The notes under the pieces are model-generated. The model did no database searches, was not told where the DNA came from, and saw only the letters and a list, made by a program, of their open reading frames with translations. Positions 63,658 to 64,000 of a DNA stretch of 64,000 nt are shown here, piece after piece (positions within the stretch are counted from its first letter, which is position 1; every line of letters starts with the position of its first letter). This stretch comes from Adiantum capillus-veneris. Its lineage: Eukaryota > Streptophyta > Polypodiopsida > Polypodiales > Pteridaceae. A program made the translations under genes and the position numbers. The stretch spans positions 105,661,087 to 105,725,086 of the forward strand of contig CM043966.1 of NCBI GenBank assembly GCA_014529385.2. The letters are read 5' to 3'.

Positions 63658-64000
63658 TCATCCTGTGACAAACTTCTTGACAAAGGATGGTATGCAAAGG
63701 AAGAGATTGGTTTACGATGCGAGGTCGCGCTTGATACTCTAGTTGTCAAGTACATGATTGCAAGCCAATCACTGTGACTCTCGTTTTGGTATATGCGATC
63801 ACAAATGCTCAACGGTAAGTACATTCCTATGGACCAGGTTTCTGCAGGTTTGGAAGATAATCCTGCTGTGGATGTGGAAGTGATTGATAAAGAGCATGGC
63901 CTACTATTGGTGGTTACAATAAGGGAGCTATGCAGTCTTCAGTATTTGCGGCATGACATCATTGAAGAATCAATGGACAAGGACCTATCAGATTTTTCCT
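63658..64000 (+). pseudogene. Continuation of the right-edge reading frame after stops
   Basis: In the same frame as exon 2 the sequence reads on after the TAG (63655) as SSCDKLLDKGWYAKEEIGLR and LVVKYMIASQSL, meets a TGA at 63775, then continues open to the window end (YIPMDQVSAGLEDNPAVDVE, LLLVVTIRELCSLQYLRHD). The composition looks like genuine protein. Both stops could come from single C-to-T changes (CAG to TAG, CGA to TGA). It is either a pseudogene, or the exons are joined differently from my reading. Confidence 0.45.

Overview
This window looks like repeat-dense nuclear DNA of a flowering plant. The evidence is Ty3/Gypsy retrotransposons of plant-specific types (a Tat-type element with two RNase H domains, a chromodomain-bearing chromovirus and an Athila-like element), L1-clade LINEs, solo LTRs, Helitron-like termini and abundant (GA)n, (GT)n and (CA)n microsatellites. 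There are no operons, rRNA, tRNA or CRISPR arrays. The species cannot be named from the sequence. Almost every long reading frame belongs to a mobile element. The only candidate host gene is at the right edge (62.7-64 kb), and I do not recognise it.

Layout. 0-3.5 kb: compound microsatellites, a duplicated 175-bp segment, a 34-G tract and a broken LINE ORF1 (minus). 3,574-12,818: Tat-type Gypsy element (plus) with both LTRs, PBS, gag, protease, RT, two RNase H domains, integrase and PPT, inactivated by a nonsense codon and a frameshift. 14.2-17.4 kb: a LINE derivative carrying only ORF1 (minus), split by a 2.2-kb solo-LTR-like insertion that itself carries a 605-bp MITE-like element. 18-26.2 kb: three LINE ORF2 fragments, all minus, each with its 3' end against a (GA)n tract; the longest is split by a 1,057-bp solo LTR with an exact 5-bp target duplication. 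26.2-28.9 kb: diverged local duplications only.

28,888-37,728: a complete, probably young chromovirus (minus) with near-identical 1,863-bp LTRs, a 5-bp TSD, an initiator-Met tRNA PBS and an uninterrupted 1,373-codon frame ending in a chromodomain. It may start translation on an exon inside its LTR, and it has an extra 164-aa ORF between PBS and gag. 37.9-39.4 kb: a decayed tandem array of period 96 bp. 41.1-42.3 kb: another LINE 3' end. 44,067-55.2 kb: a decayed Athila-like element (minus) whose leader carries a ~260-bp tandem repeat centred on an 18-bp palindrome. 55.6-62.3 kb: dispersed repeats, a second Tat-family LTR (solo, 58,021-59,967) and another LINE 3' end. 62,672 to the right edge: an unrecognised, apparently spliced gene or pseudogene.

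How it fits together. The most distinctive pattern is the LINE family. Six copies have their 3' ends in the same orientation. Four share a short hairpin near the end, and all end in a (TC)n tract (sense strand) rather than poly(A). Two bounded copies have (GA)n on both sides. This suggests a LINE that carries, or targets, a dinucleotide microsatellite, and could explain much of the microsatellite load. Nested insertions give a relative chronology: the LINEs are older than the LTRs inside them, and the chromovirus is the youngest clear insertion.
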